From DATFCK01 sp045809745 (GTDB taxonomy: Bacteria > Verrucomicrobiota > Verrucomicrobiia > Chthoniobacterales > UBA10450), in contig JBJMXE010000054.1 in assembly GCA_045809745.1 (NCBI GenBank), positions 1 through 7,032 on the forward strand: a stretch of 7,032 nucleotides of DNA. The letters are read 5' to 3'. This document shows positions 5,256-7,032 of this stretch, piece by piece. The position numbers and the translations under genes are program-made. Numbering within the stretch: position 1 is the stretch's first letter; every line of letters begins with the position of its first letter. The notes under the pieces were generated by a model that searched no databases, had not been told where the DNA came from, and saw only the letters and a program-made list of their open reading frames with translations.

Positions 5256-6410
5256 ATGGCTTATATTGATCAATTCCTTTCGGTGATTGTGCAGCAAGGC
5301 GCCTCCGACTTGCACATCGGCGAGGGGCAGCCGCCGAAGATGCGGCGGCATGGGGACGTGATGCCGATCCGGGACGAGCCGGTGACGCGCGATGAGGCGG
5401 CCGGAATGTTGAGCGAGATCGCGGGCGCGCAAAGCTGGCAGATCTTCGAGGAACGCGGCGATCTCGATTTCGCCTACGAGATGGATGGGAAGTCGCGCTT
5501 CCGCTGCAACTTCCTCAAGCAAACGAACGGTTATGGCGCCGTCTTCCGGTTGATCCCGACGAAGATTGCCACGCTCGAAGAGCTGGGGGTCCCCTCCATT
5601 GTGAAACAATTTGGCCATTTGCGCGGAGGACTCGTCCTGGTTACCGGCCCGACGGGATCTGGCAAATCGACGACGTTGGCGGCCTTGATCGATTACATAA
5701 ACGACAATTTCTCACGGCACATCGTGACGGTCGAAGAGCCGATCGAGTTCGTCCACACCAACAAGCGAAGCATCATCACCCAGCGCGAAGTGCCGGTGGA
5801 TTGCGCATCGTTTCCGGACGGGCTCAAGGCGGCGCTCCGTGAAGATGTCGATATCGTCCTGGTCGGCGAGATGCGGGACTTGGAGACGATCTCACTCGCC
5901 CTGACGGCCGCGGAAACCGGGCTTCTGGTGTTCGGGACCCTGCACACGAACAATGCCCGGAAAACAATCGACCGGATGGTCGATGCTTTTCCCGCGAACA
6001 AACAACCGCAAGTTCGCACGATGCTGGCGAACTCGCTCCGCGGCGTCCTCGCCCAATTGCTCCTGAAAAAGGCTGATGGCTCGGGTCGGGTTGCGGTGAA
6101 CGAAATCCTGATCGCCAGTCCGGCTGTCTCGGCAATTATCCGCGAGGGCGCGACCCAAAAATTGCAGGACGTGATCGTCGCCGGGAAAGGGCAGGGGATG
6201 CAGTTTATGGACGACGCCATTCATGCCATGCTCCAGACCGGCTCTGTTTCGCCTCACGAAGCCTTCATGAAGGCGATCGATAAGAATCGCTTCAAGCAAT
6301 TCCTTCCGCCGGACGAAGAAGCCCTCGGCAACTCCGCCGGAGCGGCGCCCGACGACGTAAAACGCGCACCGGGCGATTTCGTGAAGGCAAGAGACCGGCG
6401 GCGGTTTTAG
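5256..6410 (+). CDS. pilT: Type IV pilus retraction ATPase, PilT family (paralog 2)
   Basis: This 384-residue protein is a PilT-type motor that depolymerises the pilus fibre for twitching motility or DNA uptake. The N-terminal domain has QGASDLHIGEGQPPKMRRHG (14-33). Walker A is the canonical GPTGSGKST (131-139), the Asp-box region reads VEEPIEF (159-165, with EE where EDP is usual), Walker B ends VGEMRD with Glu205, and the His box gives GTLHT with His230. After the family core (ending AFMKAIDKNRFKQFL) there is a polar tail of about 35 residues rich in Asp, Ala and Arg. It is closer to canonical PilT than the upstream copy, so it is the better candidate for the main retraction ATPase. The ATG lies right after a repeat with only A residues before it and no Shine-Dalgarno, so its expression may depend on read-through from upstream. 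Confidence 0.95.
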   Translation: MAYIDQFLSVIVQQGASDLHIGEGQPPKMRRHGDVMPIRDEPVTRDEAAGMLSEIAGAQSWQIFEERGDLDFAYEMDGKSRFRCNFLKQTNGYGAVFRLIPTKIATLEELGVPSIVKQFGHLRGGLVLVTGPTGSGKSTTLAALIDYINDNFSRHIVTVEEPIEFVHTNKRSIITQREVPVDCASFPDGLKAALREDVDIVLVGEMRDLETISLALTAAETGLLVFGTLHTNNARKTIDRMVDAFPANKQPQVRTMLANSLRGVLAQLLLKKADGSGRVAVNEILIASPAVSAIIREGATQKLQDVIVAGKGQGMQFMDDAIHAMLQTGSVSPHEAFMKAIDKNRFKQFLPPDEEALGNSAGAAPDDVKRAPGDFVKARDRRRF

Positions 6411-6423
6411 CCTTGGAAACAGA

Positions 6424-6447
6424 AAAGGCAGGCCGAAGCCTGCCTTT
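6424..6447. terminator. Bidirectional intrinsic terminator between convergent pilT and pilin genes
   Basis: A perfect 10-bp stem (AAAGGCAGGC with GCCTGCCTTT) closes a 4-nt loop, CGAA on plus and TTCG on minus. On the minus strand the loop is C(UUCG)G, a very stable tetraloop, followed by a T-rich run (TTTTCTGTTT), so it is best suited to ending the pilin transcript. On the plus strand it lies 13 bp after the second pilT stop with a short T run. Confidence 0.9.
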
Positions 6448-6478
6448 CGTGCGCATCACTCGACGCGAAGAAAATCAA

Positions 6479-6877
6479 TCAATTATACGGCGACCAGAAA
6501 TTGTTATCGGTCACGTCGGAGAGCGCCGACTTGCTGCTGGCGGGGACGCTCGGAAGGCTGTCGACTGTCTGAGCGCCGTAGGTATTCCCAAGAATGTCGT
6601 TGCCGGTCAGGTATAGCACGGTGTCCTTCTTCAGGTAATTGGTCCAGTCGGTTATCGCGACGGGATCGCCGCTCTTCTTGCTGGTTTCGATGGCGTATTG
6701 ATCAACAGCAGAGTCGATCAGGCGCAGATCATTGATAATGCGGCTGGCCTGCGAGCGTTTCCGGGCGCGGAGGAATCCAGGCACGGCGATAGCGGCCAGC
6801 AAAGCAATGATGGCAACGACAATCATGATTTCGACCAAGGTGAAGCCGGACCGACGTGAGCTGAGATGGATTTTCAT
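6479..6877 (-). CDS. Type IV prepilin-like protein (PilE/PilA or GspG type)
   Basis: This 132-residue protein has a class III signal: MKIHLSSRRS then G11, cleaved before F12, and FTLVEIMIVVAIIALLAAIAVPGFLRARKR. Glu5 of the mature protein (Glu16) is present, as required for assembly in type IV pili and type II secretion pseudopili. The C-terminal part (about 43-132) is polar and ends NNFWSPYN. The prepilin peptidase removes the leader and methylates the new N-terminal Phe, and the helix packs into the fibre core. The neighbouring pilT genes favour a pilus subunit over a pseudopilin. ATG 6877 is chosen; the longer TTG start at 6895 would overlap the promoter. No Shine-Dalgarno is seen. It is convergent with the second pilT across a shared terminator. 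Confidence 0.93.
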   Translation of the reverse strand: MKIHLSSRRSGFTLVEIMIVVAIIALLAAIAVPGFLRARKRSQASRIINDLRLIDSAVDQYAIETSKKSGDPVAITDWTNYLKKDTVLYLTGNDILGNTYGAQTVDSLPSVPASSKSALSDVTDNNFWSPYN

Positions 6878-6890
6878 GAGCACAGAATTG

Positions 6891-6906
6891 AGCAACCGCT
6901 ATGCCA
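6891..6906 (-). promoter_or_regulatory. Sigma-54-type (-24/-12) promoter of the pilin gene
   Basis: Minus strand TGGCATA-GCGG-TTGCT fits the RpoN consensus TGGCAYR-N4-TTGCW at every position, with GG and GC ten bases apart. Pilin genes of Pseudomonas and Myxococcus are RpoN-dependent, activated by PilR-type regulators. The predicted transcription start is near 6880, only about 3 nt before the ATG, so the mRNA would be almost leaderless. Confidence 0.6.
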
Positions 6907-6996
6907 ATATATCGTCAGGCGATAGGTTTTATACGGATGCTGCCTAATCCGACTTTTCTGCTGGGCACAAAGATTACGTTGCGGTAATGATGCGGG

Positions 6997-7032
6997 GTGA
7001 AATCCGTGCTGGACCCCGAGGATTACAACGCC
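6997..7032 (+). CDS. Possible start of a further gene (runs off right edge)
   Basis: A GTG at 6997 opens a frame reading MKSVLDPEDYNA to the window edge, after an in-frame stop at 6988. The composition looks protein-like, but only 12 codons are visible, no ribosome binding site is apparent and no family can be named. Confidence 0.3.
   Translation, partial: MKSVLDPEDYNA

Noticed and set aside
6878..7032. Open minus-strand frame upstream of the pilin, as the end of another gene
   Set aside because: The translation (HPYKTYRLTIYWHSGCSILCS at the end) has no coding character and overlaps the AT-rich sigma-54 promoter region.

Overview
This window looks like chromosomal DNA of a moderately high-GC Gram-negative bacterium with a type IV pilus. 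My best guess is a soil member of the Verrucomicrobiota. That placement is an inference from four things: the GxxExxY subfamily with a D-P-K active-site triad, a secreted protein combining an Ig-like domain, a Pro/Thr linker and a CTLREA beta-helix, the weak Shine-Dalgarno sequences, and the dispersed CGCGGAT-type repeats. A 16S or protein search would be needed to confirm it.

Layout. Positions 1-1468 (minus strand) hold the N-terminal 489 codons of a large secreted protein: signal peptide, Ig-like region, Thr/Pro/Ala linker, CTLREA module and parallel beta-helix. It runs off the left edge. Positions 1469-1758 contain a possible promoter for that gene, a gene-less inverted-repeat element (1645-1706) and a promoter placed directly against the GTG start of infA (1759-1977, initiation factor IF-1). 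Downstream of infA is a seven-unit array of a 7-bp repeat inside a larger stem. Next comes a three-gene operon (2210-3348) resembling the yqjD-yqjE-yqjK layout: a DUF883/ElaB-like membrane-anchored protein, a holin-X/YqjE-like membrane protein and a DUF3618-like membrane protein. A 333-bp non-coding stretch follows, with a long-armed inverted repeat and a GAGCAA microsatellite. Two pilT-type retraction ATPase genes (3682-4803 and 5256-6410) come next. Between them sits a 470-bp unit made of a GxxExxY nuclease-like gene bounded by 35-bp inverted repeats. A strong bidirectional hairpin terminator (6424-6447) separates the second pilT from a convergent prepilin gene (6479-6877, minus strand), which has a sigma-54-type promoter. 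The last 36 bases may be the start of another plus-strand gene.

How it fits together. The pilin and the two PilT ATPases are parts of one type IV pilus machine (fibre subunit and retraction motors). The three small membrane genes form an envelope or stress cassette. The most unusual item is the GxxExxY cassette. Its inverted repeats (31 of 35 bases identical) supply the start of the nuclease-like gene and the last six codons of the first pilT, and they abut the start of the second pilT. A related gene-less inverted pair lies upstream of infA. Together these suggest a small repeat-based mobile unit, like a REPIN or MITE, in which one copy carries a PD-(D/E)XK-fold gene.
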